64,000 bases of DNA from Prodigiosinella aquatilis (GCA_030388725.1 CP128857.1:3782001-3846000); one strand, 5' to 3'; counted from the first letter of the stretch, positions 1 to 9,294 are shown. The notes: generated by a model not told the origin, from the sequence alone. Program-made: numbers and translations.

Positions 1-651
1 GCTGATCAGACCCGGATCGTTTTTCCCGCTGTAGAGCATTTTCACGCTCGGGTCCGCTTTCATTGCTACCGACAGATAAGGTTCGTAGGTCACCGCTACC
101 GGTACACGTTTGGCAATCAGCGAGCTACCGGCAGACGCGGCTGGCATCGGCACTGGCTTGATGTCACGGAGCGACATCCCGACTGAGGACAGGGCGCTAC
201 GCAGCAAAATATCGCTGGTGGTGCCTTCTTCATAAGCCACCCGCTTACCTTTCAAATCCTTCAGGGTTTTCACGTCTTTGGACACCAGCATGGCATCAGC
301 AGTCTGGCTCTGATCTAGCAACAGGACAATCTTCACGGGCAAACCGGCGGAAATCATGCCCATCGCGGTATGGGTCGCAATACTGGCGGCGTCGATCTGG
401 CCGCTGGCCAGCGCCGCGTTAATATCCTTGTCTTCAGCAAAGTTGATGATATCGACTTTTTCCAGACCGTTTTTCTTATACAGGTTCTGAGCGGCGGCAA
501 CATGCCACTGGCCATAACCCAGCCAAGGCTCCACACCTAATTTCAACTCACCAGATTCTGGCGCTGGCGCCGCCAGGGAAGTGGTGGACGCTAGTACGCC
601 AAGACAGAAAACAGCAGCGAGTGACAATTTTATGGTACGCAAAGAAAGCAT
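1..651 (-). CDS. ABC transporter periplasmic substrate-binding protein, SsuA/nitrate-sulfonate type (partial)
   Basis: The minus-strand frame is open from an ATG at 651 to the window edge (217 codons, C-terminus missing). It starts with a signal peptide (LSLAAVFCLGVLASTTSLAA, residues 9-28, cleavage after Ala). The mature part begins LKLGVEPWLGYGQWHVA and continues with NAALASGQIDAASIATHTAM, the pattern of the SsuA/TauA/ThiY class of binding proteins that feed sulfonate, nitrate or pyrimidine ABC importers. The ligand cannot be told from this part. Permease and ATPase genes would lie to the left, outside the window. An AT-rich region with a palindrome near 719-733 lies upstream. Confidence 0.85.
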   Translation of the reverse strand, partial: MLSLRTIKLSLAAVFCLGVLASTTSLAAPAPESGELKLGVEPWLGYGQWHVAAAQNLYKKNGLEKVDIINFAEDKDINAALASGQIDAASIATHTAMGMISAGLPVKIVLLLDQSQTADAMLVSKDVKTLKDLKGKRVAYEEGTTSDILLRSALSSVGMSLRDIKPVPMPAASAGSSLIAKRVPVAVTYEPYLSVAMKADPSVKMLYSGKNDPGLIS

Positions 652-718
652 ATCGATTTCCTTCTGGTGAAGTTAAGCAAGTTTCAAGTTGTCTTCTGTC
701 TATTAAGTCATTGTCTGT

Positions 719-733
719 CTATGTATATACAAG
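719..733. promoter_or_regulatory. Palindromic operator-like site (HutC/UTRA-like)
   Basis: The core GTATATAC is a perfect palindrome, flanked as TATGTATATACAAG. It sits about 70 bases upstream of the binding-protein start at 651. HutC-family GntR regulators bind sites close to TTGTATATACAA. A truncated UTRA-domain regulator lies about 1 kb away. The link between the two is inference. Confidence 0.3.
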
Positions 734-1461
734 TATATGCAATATAAATGCCAATCTCTCAACATACTTACTTCGCGCTTTACACCACCATAGGCAGGAG
801 CTTCGTTTCATCGTCATAGGTAACAGACTGACTCAATGTAGTGCAGGGTGGCGATACTTTGCACCACAACCGCTCGCATTTTGAGCATAACCGGGGCAAT
901 GAGAAGGGCCTTAACCTCTGTCGTAGAGCTTAAGAGAGTTTATTAAAATTATCGGCACAGACGGAAAAACACTATCCAGAAGGGGGACGTTACAATTACT
1001 GCGTTTATGTTATTGCATACGGTGGTGTGAAAAACACAGATAGAAAGGAGTAAAAACGCCATATTTCCTTTGATAAAAAAGACGATGACATCAATCAAAA
1101 CCCACTTTTAGTGATCAAAAAACACACAAACAAGAGAATAAATTAAAATTTTCTAATATAGTATCGATCGTTTATACAGATCAATAATCTTTTATTGATA
1201 GATTTCAACTATATTAAGGCTATCATCGATCGGTACAAGTGATTTGCCTTTAACGGAAAGTCTGTCATAAATATAAGCAGCCATATTCATCACAGTCACA
1301 TGATTTATATATAAATTTTTCTGGCACACTACTGTGTCAGTCGCAGATCAGTTACAGGTGCAATACAGGATCTTTTTCGCCTTCATCAGGGATATCTTAC
1401 GACAGTAATAAATAAATCAGTTCCTGCCTCCAGTATTGTAGGAAATGAGATGAGTATGGCT

Positions 1462-1585
1462 GGTTACACCCTAAATAAATCAAGTTGCAGGACCCCGGCA
1501 AACGAAGAGATCCCGATGAGATTACTCAAGTTAGTGATTCGGGTGGCAACGCTGCCGGGAGCAGAGTTGTATGCGACTTGACAAG
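1462..1585. repeat. Palindromic intergenic repeat (YPAL-like)
   Basis: The stretch begins CACCCTAAATAAATCAAGTTG and ends near GTATGCGACTTGACAAGG. Its centre, GATCCCGATGAGATTACT then AGTGATTCGGGT, forms an imperfect hairpin. This order (a CCCTAAAT end, CAAGTTGCAG, a central ACT..AGT hairpin, then ACTTGA) matches from memory the long palindromic repeat found between genes in Yersinia, Serratia and soft-rot enterobacteria. Only one copy was noticed here and it looks degraded. Confidence 0.45.
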
Positions 1586-1670
1586 GCCCTCGCACAACCA
1601 ACAAATTTTGCTACAAATTCAGAATAAGCATATCGGGTGAACTGAAATGCGAGGATAAATTCAGGCTCTG

Positions 1671-2153
1671 TTAACGGATCTCATTAACATACATGACGTT
1701 CCTGGTAATAAAACGGTGATGGGCCAGAATCACTGGCAGTGCGCTCTGATCAAAAGAGATTTCATCAATGACCAGTATCGCCTGAGGCGATTGCAACGCC
1801 AGTAATCGACAATCTTCTTCATTGGCCAGTTCAGCGGTGATCTGCTCACGCACCGCCGCCACTCGAATATCGTACTGATCCATCAAAAACCGGTAGAGCA
1901 ATGACGGCACTTGATCTTCATGCGGAAAATCGGGCAGACGCGCTTCAGGCAGCACAATAGTTTCATGCATGGCGGGTACACCATCTATTTTTCTCAGCCT
2001 TTTTAGGTAGATAACCGTGTCACCTGATTGCAGCTTCAGTTTTTCCACTTCTTGTTCACTGGCGAGCGCTTGGTGGTAATCCAGCAGGATCGTTTGTGAA
2101 TTGAGCAAACGACCATCTTTGCCATGAAGGCGGAAATAGCGCCGGAAAGCCAT
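1671..2153 (-). pseudogene. GntR/HutC-family regulator fragment: UTRA ligand domain without its DNA-binding part
   Basis: The 160 residues form a nearly complete UTRA (effector-binding) domain, ending in the typical strand pattern LPVILAHHRFITRNVMYVNEI. The N-terminal winged helix-turn-helix of about 70 residues is missing. An in-frame TGA lies 16 codons before the ATG, and the end of the transporter gene at 2353 leaves no room for a full regulator. The gene therefore looks truncated. What remains could bind an effector but not DNA. It may once have controlled the neighbouring transporter (2353-3594) or the binding protein at the left edge; this is inference. Confidence 0.65.
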
Positions 2154-2352
2154 GTCGCAGTAATACTGACCGGCGCTAATAGCGATACCACTGAGGATTC
2201 AGAATCACCAGACATTGGCTAATTCTAGTCCTGACGTGCTTCCGCCGTCCTGCCAGTCGGCCAAAGGATGAATGCCTTGTGCCAATCATCTTCCACTGCT
2301 CTAAAGTTTAAAAATAATCATTAAAATCAATCACGCTAAACACAACGCACTC

Positions 2353-3594
2353 TCAAGCCATTTTCAGAAAGTGGAAAATGGCACTCACCGACATCAGCCC
2401 CATATACCAGGTCAAACCGCAGATCGCCAGGCCCAGCCACAACAACCAACGCGGATAGCGGTAACCCTCCATCAGATCCGCGCATTTCCAGCCTACGTAG
2501 AGAAATAGGCTCAGACCAATTGGCAGGATAAGTCCATTAAACCCGCCGGCAAAAACCAGTAATGCGGCAGGAGCGGTCCCCAACAGAAGATAAACCGCCA
2601 GCGACACGGCAATAAAGATGATCGTGGCAATATTGCGCTGACGCTCGGTAATGGATTTTTTAAATACCGTAATAAAGGAGACGGACGTATATGCGGCCCC
2701 GATAACACTGGTCAGCGCGGATGCCCAAAAAATAAGGCCAAAGATGCGCCCCCCGAGAGCCCCGGTTGCATGCTGGAAAGCTTGAGAAGCCGGATTCGCT
2801 ACCTGGCTGGATATATCAAGCGTTACCCCGCTAGCCACCACCCCCAATACGGCAAGGAACAGCACATAGCGCATTAACCCCACCACAAGAATGCCTTTGG
2901 TGGCCGCAGAAGAAACTGCCTTGATGTTCTCAACACCGCCCATGCCTTTATCCAACAGGCGGTGGGCGCCGGCATAACTGATGTAGCCCCCCACCGTGCC
3001 CCCGACAATAGTGGTGATGGAAGCAAAGTTAACCTTGTCCGGAAACACACTCTGGCGTAGTGCCTCACCTATCGGCGGGGAGGACATAAATGCGACGTAC
3101 AGCGTCAAAACGATCATCATCAATCCCAAAACAACAATCATGCGGTCAATGACCGTACTGGCTCGACGTGACGAAAAAATATAAATGGTGATAAATGCGC
3201 TTAGCAGCCCTCCCCATTTGGGATCAAGGTCGAACATCGCATTTAATCCGAGCCCGGCCCCGGCAATATTACCGATGTTAAACACCAACCCGCCGAAAAT
3301 AACCAGCACCGCCAACAAATACCCACTACCTGGCAAGGCGATATTTGCAACATCCGCCGCACGCATCCGGGTCAAGGTGACAATGCGCCAGATATTCTGC
3401 TGCACCACAAAGTCGATGACGATAGACGCCAAAATACCGAAGGAAAACGCGGCCCCCATCGTGGCCGTAAAAGTAGCGGTTTGCGTAATAAAACCAGGGC
3501 CAATGGCAGAGGTGGCCATCAGAAAAATGGCCGCGATCAATGAAGATCGTCGACCACGAACAAACGCTTTATTCTGTGTTTCTCGTACCATCAT
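2353..3594 (-). CDS. NRAMP-family divalent metal/proton symporter-like transporter (YcsG type)
   Basis: This 413-residue inner-membrane protein has about eleven hydrophobic segments and the NRAMP fold signature. The first segment carries ATSAIGPGFITQTA. Classical metal transporters have an Asp-Pro-Gly-Asn motif there, and the residues here match the divergent YcsG branch. A second conserved helix, TTIVGGTVGGYISYAGAHRLLDKG, is also present. YcsG relatives in Bacillus sit with 5-oxoproline/lactam genes, so the substrate may not be Mn2+ or Fe2+. No lactam-utilization gene is adjacent here. It is separated by 199 bases from the truncated UTRA regulator and is divergent from the GPH symporter. Confidence 0.75.
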   Translation of the reverse strand: MMVRETQNKAFVRGRRSSLIAAIFLMATSAIGPGFITQTATFTATMGAAFSFGILASIVIDFVVQQNIWRIVTLTRMRAADVANIALPGSGYLLAVLVIFGGLVFNIGNIAGAGLGLNAMFDLDPKWGGLLSAFITIYIFSSRRASTVIDRMIVVLGLMMIVLTLYVAFMSSPPIGEALRQSVFPDKVNFASITTIVGGTVGGYISYAGAHRLLDKGMGGVENIKAVSSAATKGILVVGLMRYVLFLAVLGVVASGVTLDISSQVANPASQAFQHATGALGGRIFGLIFWASALTSVIGAAYTSVSFITVFKKSITERQRNIATIIFIAVSLAVYLLLGTAPAALLVFAGGFNGLILPIGLSLFLYVGWKCADLMEGYRYPRWLLWLGLAICGLTWYMGLMSVSAIFHFLKMA

Positions 3595-4020
3595 ACAATT
3601 TGCCTTCCAATGGGATAGTTATCCAAAGGTTTTATTAAGCAAAGTATGATCCATTGTTGTTTCTTTCTTGGCAGAAAATAACTACGAGTATGCGTCTGCC
3701 CGAAACGGCGATTAGTAGCACTAATGGATTATTTCGTATGCAATTAATGACCCTTTATTCATCGTTGCGTTAAAACATGCTCGCCGTCACAGATAGGACA
3801 AAAAATAAAAAAACGTAATTTTATAGTTAATTTCCTCAATTGGTTACCAGAAAAATACCTCCTTATACTCCATGGACACTGACGCACCTGCCCCGCGCTA
3901 ATTCGTTATTTCTCTGAATTAACACTCGTGCCATTTAATACATCGGGAAGCGTGTGTCTATAAAAACAATTCAGTGGCCTCAAGGCCATTATCTTCCTGA
4001 CAAAAAGAAGGAAGTTCATA
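3595..4020. other. Divergent intergenic region, transporter / sugar symporter
   Basis: This 426-base AT-rich region separates two divergent genes and must hold both promoters. A near-palindrome, TTGGTTACCAG, lies at about 3840-3850 and could be an operator or activator site. AAGAAGGAAG at about 4006-4015 is the ribosome binding site of the symporter. No coding sequence was seen. Confidence 0.5.
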
Positions 4021-5412
4021 ATGATAAATAACCCGGTACTCTCCGTAAAAGATAAAATAGGTTACGGTCTAGGTGATATGGCAAGCGCGCTGGTATGGCA
4101 AACCGCCACCCTGTTCCTGGCGTATTTTTACACCGATGTTTTCGGCTTGCCCGCCGCGGTAATGGGCACCATGTTCCTGGCGGTACGCGCAGTGGATGCT
4201 TTTATCGACCCCTATATTGGCTCTCTGGTCGATCGTACTCATACCCGATATGGCAAGTTTCGACCCTGGTTATTATGGTTTGCTGTACCTTTCGGCATCT
4301 GTTGTCTGATTACCTTTTATGTACCCGATATTTCGCTGACAGGAAAAATCATTTACGCCAGCGTAACTTACTGTCTTCTTTGTCTGGTTTACTCAGCAAT
4401 CAACGTACCCTACTGCGCGATGCCCGGAGCACTGACCCAAGATCCGCGTGAGCGTCATTCAATCCAGTCATGGCGTTTTGCCCTGTCATTTATCGGCGGG
4501 TTGGTGGTAACAGTAATCGCCTTACCATTGGTGGATTGGTTAGGGCAAGGCAATGCCCGCAACGGATATTTTTACGCCATGAGCCTGATGGGATTGTTGG
4601 GTGTGATTCTGTTTTTCTGCTGTTTTTTTATGACCAAAGAACGCTATCACCCAGGAAACAGTGGTAAAAATTCAATATTCAACGACCTGAAGCTACTGTG
4701 GCGTAATCACCAGTGGCGTATCGTTTTTATCTTTAATATCTTGCTGCTGGTGGCAGTAGTCACCCGCGGATCAGCCACTATTTATTATGTAAAATATGTT
4801 CTATTGCAACCACAGCTGATATTTCCTTTTATTGTCAGCGGTATGGTAGCGGCGCTATTTGGCGCACTGCTTTCCGAAACGCTGCTCGGTAAATTTGACC
4901 GGGTGAAATCTTATCAATATATGATCCTGGCCTTTGTCATCTGCGGCTCGGCGATATTTTTTATTTCTCCACACGCCGTGTGGCTGATATTTTCCCTTAA
5001 TATTATTTTCAGTTTTATCCAGAATCTCACTACCCCGTTGCAGTGGACCATGTTTTCCGATGTGGTGGATTATGAAGAACACCGCACCGGCCGTCGTTTG
5101 GACGGTCTGGTCTTTTCTACCGCGCTGTTCGCCATCAAATTCGGATTGGCAATCGGTGGTGCGGTAGTCGGCTGGGTACTGGGCTTTGTCGACTACTTGC
5201 CCAACACCGCGTTGCAGTTACCAACGGTGTTAACCACCATCAACGCGCTATTCACCCTCGTCCCTTCGCTGCTCTTTACCCTGATGGGAATACTGCTGTT
5301 TACCTACAAACTTAACAGCAGCTATGTGCGAGACATTGCCAGCCAGCTGGCGCTGAAAAACCGATCCACACCAGACACAACGGAACCGGCGGTGAATCAT
5401 GCAAACATCTGA
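4021..5412 (+). CDS. GPH-family sugar:cation symporter (YicJ/XynB-like)
   Basis: This 463-residue, 12-helix transporter belongs to the glycoside-pentoside-hexuronide (GPH) branch of the major facilitator superfamily. It opens VKDKIGYGLGDMASALVWQT. It contains the family motif DPYIGSLVDRTHTRYGKFRPW after helix 2 and PLQWTMFSDVVDYEEHRTGRR before the later helices. Such proteins import disaccharides, xylosides or glucuronides with Na+ or H+. The next gene, 31 bases downstream in the same direction, encodes a cytoplasmic family 3 glycosidase, so the pair probably imports and splits a short beta-gluco- or xylo-oligosaccharide. The start has AAGAAGGAAG five bases upstream. Confidence 0.88.
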   Translation: MINNPVLSVKDKIGYGLGDMASALVWQTATLFLAYFYTDVFGLPAAVMGTMFLAVRAVDAFIDPYIGSLVDRTHTRYGKFRPWLLWFAVPFGICCLITFYVPDISLTGKIIYASVTYCLLCLVYSAINVPYCAMPGALTQDPRERHSIQSWRFALSFIGGLVVTVIALPLVDWLGQGNARNGYFYAMSLMGLLGVILFFCCFFMTKERYHPGNSGKNSIFNDLKLLWRNHQWRIVFIFNILLLVAVVTRGSATIYYVKYVLLQPQLIFPFIVSGMVAALFGALLSETLLGKFDRVKSYQYMILAFVICGSAIFFISPHAVWLIFSLNIIFSFIQNLTTPLQWTMFSDVVDYEEHRTGRRLDGLVFSTALFAIKFGLAIGGAVVGWVLGFVDYLPNTALQLPTVLTTINALFTLVPSLLFTLMGILLFTYKLNSSYVRDIASQLALKNRSTPDTTEPAVNHANI

Positions 5413-5443
5413 ACATCCCAACGGCTGAATAAGGAGAATCACT

Positions 5444-7828
5444 ATGGCCTATCCATATCAGGACGCTTCGCAGCCCCTGTCCGTGCGCGTGACGGATCTA
5501 CTCGGCCGCATGAGCGACGAGGAAAAATTTGCGCAAATGCACGGGTTGTGGCTGATCCTCGCCAGTGACGGCCATCATCGGGTGCGTAGCGATCTGAGCG
5601 ATGATTTCAGCGGCGCGTCGGCGTCTCTGGCGCTGGAGGCCCAACTCAAGCTTGGCATTGGACAGATTACCCGACCACTGGGATCCCACGTGGTGGAGCC
5701 AGTGGAAGGCGTTCGGGCATTAAATCGTCTGCAAAAGACCATGATGGAAGAGACGCGGTTGGGTATTCCGGCGATGTTCCATGAAGAGTGCCTGGTGGGA
5801 TTACTCTGTAAAGACGCCACCTTATTCCCCTCACCTCTTAATTATGGCGCAACCTGGGATCCGGCACTCATCGAACAGGTGGCCGCCGCGATCCGCCTGG
5901 AGGCCAAAAGCGTTGGCTGTCATCAAGGATTAGCGCCGGTACTGGATGTCTCGCGTGATGTACGCTGGGGGCGTACCGAGGAGACCTTTGGCGAAGATCC
6001 CTACCTGGTGGGCATCATGGCGTGCGCCTATGTCCGGGGATTACAGGGACCGCGCCGAGATCTGCTTGCAACACTGAAACACTACGCCGGACACTCCTTC
6101 AGCGAAGGTGGACGCAACCATGCGCCGGTGCATCTCGGCTTTCGCGAACTGAATGATACTTTCTTGCTGCCATTTGAAATGGCGGTGAAGCTGGCCAACG
6201 CAGGATCGGTAATGCCGGCTTACCATGATATTGATAACCAACCCTGCCACAGTGACCATTTTTTGCTGACCGATGTGCTGCGCACCCGCTGGGGTTTTGA
6301 CGGACTGATCGTGGCGGATTATGGTGGCATCAGCCTGCTGCACCAACATCATGGTGTCAGCCCCGACGCGGCGAACTCTGCGGCGCTGGCGTTTAACGCC
6401 GGACTGGATATCGAGTTGCCAAAGGAAGATTGCGCTCAACATCTGGCGCAAGCCGTCGCGCAAGGTCTGATAACCATGGAAAAAATAGACGATATCGTCG
6501 CGCGCGTGTTGCAGGAAAAATTCCGACTGGGGTTGTTCGAACACCCCTACGTCGATGAGCGACAGATCAACTTACAGTCGTCATCAACCCGTGAACTGGC
6601 CTGGCGGGTGGCGGTACAGTCCATTACCGTGCTGGAAAACAACGGTCTGCTACCGCTGTTACCGGCGAGCGGCAACAGCATCGCGGTGATAGGCCCCACC
6701 GCCGATGATCCGCTGGCGCTGCTGAGCGGCTATAGTTTCCCGGTTCATCTGATTATCAGCGATCTTGTCGCCCAGACCAGCCAGGTGACGACACCCTTAC
6801 AGGGGTTGCGCGCCGCTTACGGCGACGACAATATTCACTATGCCAAGGGGTGCCATATTCTTGAGACACGTCAGGCTGGTACACCAGTGTTCCCCGGTGA
6901 CAGTGGCCGACCGTTGCAGGCGTCACCGGTCTCTCAAGATGAAAGCCTGATCCCACAAGCAGTGGCGCTGGCGCGCCGTTGTAATGTGGCATTGGTATTT
7001 GTCGGTGATCTGGCCGGATTGTTCCAGAGCGGGACGGTAGGTGAAGGGTCCGATACGGACAGCTTGCAGTTGCCCGGCGTGCAACAGCAACTATTAGAAC
7101 AGGTAGTAGCCACTGGCACACCTACCGTCGTGATCATGACTGGCGGACGGCCTTACCACCTTAACGGCATGGAAGACCAGCTGGCAGGTTACCTGATGGC
7201 ATTCGCACCAGGTCAGGAAGGCGGTCGGGCCATCGCCGACATCATAAGTGGCGCCCAGGCACCGACCGGTCGACTGACAATCTCGGCACCGACTAGCGCC
7301 GGAGCCGCACCCTATTATTACAACCATAAGCTGAAAAGCGGTGGTACGCCTATCGCCTTCTCCTTCGGCACCCGCTACCCCTTTGGTTATGGCCTCAGTT
7401 GGACCCGGTTTACCTATCAGGATTTTCAACTGATTGGAGAACCGGTGGCGATCGACAATGGCGAACTGGTGGCTAGCATACGCGTGACCAACAGTGGCCC
7501 CGTGGCGGGATACGACGTGGTGCAGCTCTATGTCAGGGATGTGCTGGCGTCTCTGGTGCGCCCGATACAAGAATTAAAAGCCTTCCAGCGCATCTGGTTG
7601 GCAGCAGGGAAAAGCGCCGTGCTGGAGTTCCATATCCCCACCGATATGCTGAATTTTACCGATATTCAGGGTCGCAGAGTCGTAGAACCCGGCGAATTCG
7701 AGGTTCAGATCGGGGCTTCCAGCGCCGATATCCGCGCCAAGGGCGTCGTTATGACCAGCGGCACAACGCATGTGTTGCCACAAAACTGGCGTATGGAGAG
7801 CTATTGCCGGGTAGAGCGGGAGGACTAA
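5444..7828 (+). CDS. Glycoside hydrolase family 3 beta-glucosidase/beta-xylosidase, cytoplasmic
   Basis: The 794-residue enzyme lacks a signal peptide. It has the GH3 N-terminal barrel (about 1-390), the GH3 C-terminal sandwich (about 400-620) and a C-terminal fibronectin III-like domain (about 680-770). The catalytic nucleophile is predicted as Asp292 in LIVADYGG. The acid/base is probably Glu534 in VGEGSDTDSLQLPG. KHYAGHSFSEGGRNHAP carries the Lys-His sugar-binding pair. It should remove beta-linked glucose or xylose from imported oligosaccharides or plant glycosides. It is co-directional with the upstream GPH symporter and probably shares its transcript. Ribosome binding site AAGGAG is eight bases before the ATG. 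Confidence 0.9.
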   Translation: MAYPYQDASQPLSVRVTDLLGRMSDEEKFAQMHGLWLILASDGHHRVRSDLSDDFSGASASLALEAQLKLGIGQITRPLGSHVVEPVEGVRALNRLQKTMMEETRLGIPAMFHEECLVGLLCKDATLFPSPLNYGATWDPALIEQVAAAIRLEAKSVGCHQGLAPVLDVSRDVRWGRTEETFGEDPYLVGIMACAYVRGLQGPRRDLLATLKHYAGHSFSEGGRNHAPVHLGFRELNDTFLLPFEMAVKLANAGSVMPAYHDIDNQPCHSDHFLLTDVLRTRWGFDGLIVADYGGISLLHQHHGVSPDAANSAALAFNAGLDIELPKEDCAQHLAQAVAQGLITMEKIDDIVARVLQEKFRLGLFEHPYVDERQINLQSSSTRELAWRVAVQSITVLENNGLLPLLPASGNSIAVIGPTADDPLALLSGYSFPVHLIISDLVAQTSQVTTPLQGLRAAYGDDNIHYAKGCHILETRQAGTPVFPGDSGRPLQASPVSQDESLIPQAVALARRCNVALVFVGDLAGLFQSGTVGEGSDTDSLQLPGVQQQLLEQVVATGTPTVVIMTGGRPYHLNGMEDQLAGYLMAFAPGQEGGRAIADIISGAQAPTGRLTISAPTSAGAAPYYYNHKLKSGGTPIAFSFGTRYPFGYGLSWTRFTYQDFQLIGEPVAIDNGELVASIRVTNSGPVAGYDVVQLYVRDVLASLVRPIQELKAFQRIWLAAGKSAVLEFHIPTDMLNFTDIQGRRVVEPGEFEVQIGASSADIRAKGVVMTSGTTHVLPQNWRMESYCRVERED

Positions 7829-8187
7829 AACGACGTAGCGGCGAAGTCAATGACTCCGCCGCGCAACCTAATTCCTGTAAGCCGGGCGCTTGGAGGTCTT
7901 GTCAGTCGCGACGTTGGCTTCACCTCACCACTGAGGCAGTAGATTAGGGTGATACCAATTTCCAGGGTTACCCTGGCGGCAGCTCATGTCCAATTGAAGA
8001 GTTAAACTTGACTTCAGCGCTGTATTTTCTGCGTTAGGTCATGAACACGCCTTTGGCACAGTGTGCCTCTTCCCAGAAGCATCCGCAGTAATGAGGTAGA
8101 ACCCTTACCTCTTTCTAACTTAACTGAGGGATCAAAGACTGATATCTCCCTGGGTACCAAGACGATAGCGCCCCCTCGTTTACCTAC
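7829..8187. other. Intergenic region after the glycosidase
   Basis: A hairpin with 11-base arms and one mismatch (GCGGCGAAGTC / GACTCCGCCGC) lies at 7838-7862, ten bases after the glycosidase stop, and may end that transcript although no T-run follows. A 15-base palindrome, CCAGGGTTACCCTGG, lies at 7962-7976. A second small hairpin, GAGGTA..TACCTC, lies at about 8093-8111. No gene was recognised. The DeoR-type gene enters from the right on the other strand. Confidence 0.5.
7838..7862 (+). terminator. Hairpin after the GH3 gene
   Basis: Arms GCGGCGAAGTC and GACTCCGCCGC surround an AAT loop, with one mismatch. It follows the glycosidase stop codon but lacks a T-run, so it is either a weak terminator or an mRNA 3'-end stabiliser. 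Confidence 0.45.
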
Positions 8188-8958
8188 TCAGACTGTGACG
8201 ATATGGATAGGCTGTGCTTCAAAGGCGTTAAGAAACTCTTTATTAAGGTTCTCTTCCACCACCATTACATCAATTTCACTGGTATCAGCTATAACATAAC
8301 GCGCCAGACCAGGAATTTTATCCGCCGTCAGCGCTACGATGACCTGATTGCTCTGGCGGACAACAGCTTTCTTGAACTCACAGTCCTCAAAATCAAAACC
8401 CGTCAGCCCGGCATCCGGATCCATCGCACAGGCGCCAATAAATGCCTGATCAAAGATCATTCCCTGGAGTTGGCCTACGGCAGTGCTACCCACACATCCC
8501 CCCGGAGTTCTATTAACAAGTCCGCCAAGCATGATCACTTCACACTGAGGACGTTTCAACAGTTCAACGGCAATCTCCGGAGCGTTGGTTACCACCGTGA
8601 CCCGGATATCTTCTGAGAGAGCTCGGGCAATAGCAAGATTTGTGGTACCTGAGTCAATAAAAATACAGGAGCCCTGCTTAACAAACTCCACGCATTTTTG
8701 CGCGATTATGCTTTTTCCTGCAAATTTTTGCCTTTTTCGACTGACAAAACTGCCAGCATCAGGCAATTGCAGAACAGCGCCTCCGTAGACCTTTTTACAT
8801 ATCCCCTCCTTACTAAGCTCCTGTAAATCCCGACGAATTGTATGCTCAGACACGTTCATTTGGGCAGAGAGCTTCGCACAGATCACCCTTCCGTTCTCCT
8901 GAAGGATCTGCCGAATGAGGGCTTGTCGTTGTTCCGGAAAAACCGCATAATCGAGCAT
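8188..8958 (-). CDS. DeoR-family transcriptional regulator (GlpR/AgaR-like)
   Basis: The 256-residue protein has an N-terminal DeoR helix-turn-helix (VSEHTIRRDLQELSKEGICKKVYGGAV, about 36-62) and a C-terminal sugar-phosphate sensor domain. The sensor shows the family residues IFIDSGTTNLAIARAL and LTGFDFEDCEFKKAVVRQS. Such repressors sense a phosphorylated sugar or polyol. The likely target is its own promoter and the divergent locus beginning at about 9059, now only an inositol-monophosphatase fragment plus a VOC gene. Three tandem copies of an ATAATCGAGCATAAA-like repeat cover the start codon and upstream region. GGAG lies five bases before the ATG. Confidence 0.88.
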   Translation of the reverse strand: MLDYAVFPEQRQALIRQILQENGRVICAKLSAQMNVSEHTIRRDLQELSKEGICKKVYGGAVLQLPDAGSFVSRKRQKFAGKSIIAQKCVEFVKQGSCIFIDSGTTNLAIARALSEDIRVTVVTNAPEIAVELLKRPQCEVIMLGGLVNRTPGGCVGSTAVGQLQGMIFDQAFIGACAMDPDAGLTGFDFEDCEFKKAVVRQSNQVIVALTADKIPGLARYVIADTSEIDVMVVEENLNKEFLNAFEAQPIHIVTV

Positions 8959-9013
8959 AAAGTCTCCTTATTTATTTTATAATCGAGCATAAATAGCCAT
9001 AATCACGCATCAA
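8947..9013. promoter_or_regulatory. Three tandem repeats, likely DeoR-family operator
   Basis: ATAATCGAGCATAAA occurs at 8947-8961 and identically at 8979-8993. A variant, ATAATCACGCATCAA, lies at 8999-9013. Starts are 32 and 20 bases apart, about three and two helix turns. The first copy overlaps the regulator's start codon. DeoR-family repressors bind spaced direct repeats, so autoregulation is the simplest reading. Confidence 0.55.
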
Positions 9014-9058
9014 GGGTGAACCTGTCAACTGATGTTGGCCTGACGAGAGAACCTCACT

Positions 9059-9283
9059 ATGTCATCACTACCCACTATCTGTTTTCTGCACCAACTGGCC
9101 GCGTTGTCTGAAGACATCACGATGAAGAGCTATCGCCAACGCATGAATCTGGGCATGACAAGCAAACCCAAAGAAGGTTTCAGCGTCGACCCCGTTACCG
9201 ACGCAAACCGGGCGCCCGAAAAGCGCCTCCGGGAATACATAACGTTGACCTTTCCGAATCATGCCATCCTGGGCGAAGAGTAA
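9059..9283 (+). pseudogene. N-terminal fragment of an inositol-monophosphatase-family enzyme (HisN/SuhB-like)
   Basis: The 74 residues match the beginning of the inositol monophosphatase fold: a helix, then VDPVTDANRAPEKRLREYI, then FPNHAILGEE. The last two glutamates belong to metal-binding motif 1. Translation stops immediately after GEE, and the remaining metal ligands (DPIDGT and WD motifs) are absent downstream. The enzyme is therefore missing about two thirds of its length and is presumably inactive. The stop is followed after 11 bases by the VOC gene, which suggests a deletion inside a former operon controlled by the DeoR-type regulator. Confidence 0.7.
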
Positions 9284-9294
9284 CGGAGTTAATC

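Larger units (their letters stand above)
652..1670. other. Gene-free region, about 1 kb
   Basis: No convincing coding sequence was seen on either strand. The part next to 651 is the promoter region of the binding protein and holds a palindrome, TATGTATATACAAG, at about 720-733. It resembles HutC/UTRA-type operators (TTGTATATACAA). The middle (about 1000-1400) is strongly AT-rich. The right part (about 1462-1585) holds a palindromic repeat element, listed separately. An 87-codon open frame at 621-884 has no ribosome binding site and no protein-like character. Confidence 0.6.

Noticed and set aside
621..884. 87-codon plus-strand open frame
   Set aside because: It starts inside the antisense of the binding-protein signal peptide, has no ribosome binding site and its product is not protein-like.
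3185..3649. 154-codon plus-strand open frame opposite the NRAMP-like gene
   Set aside because: Shadow of the hydrophobic transporter gene on the other strand; rich in Pro/Ala/Lys as expected from antisense of membrane codons.
6041..6544. 167-codon minus-strand open frame inside the GH3 gene
   Set aside because: It is antisense to the catalytic barrel of an intact glycosidase and its translation is low-complexity and without family features.
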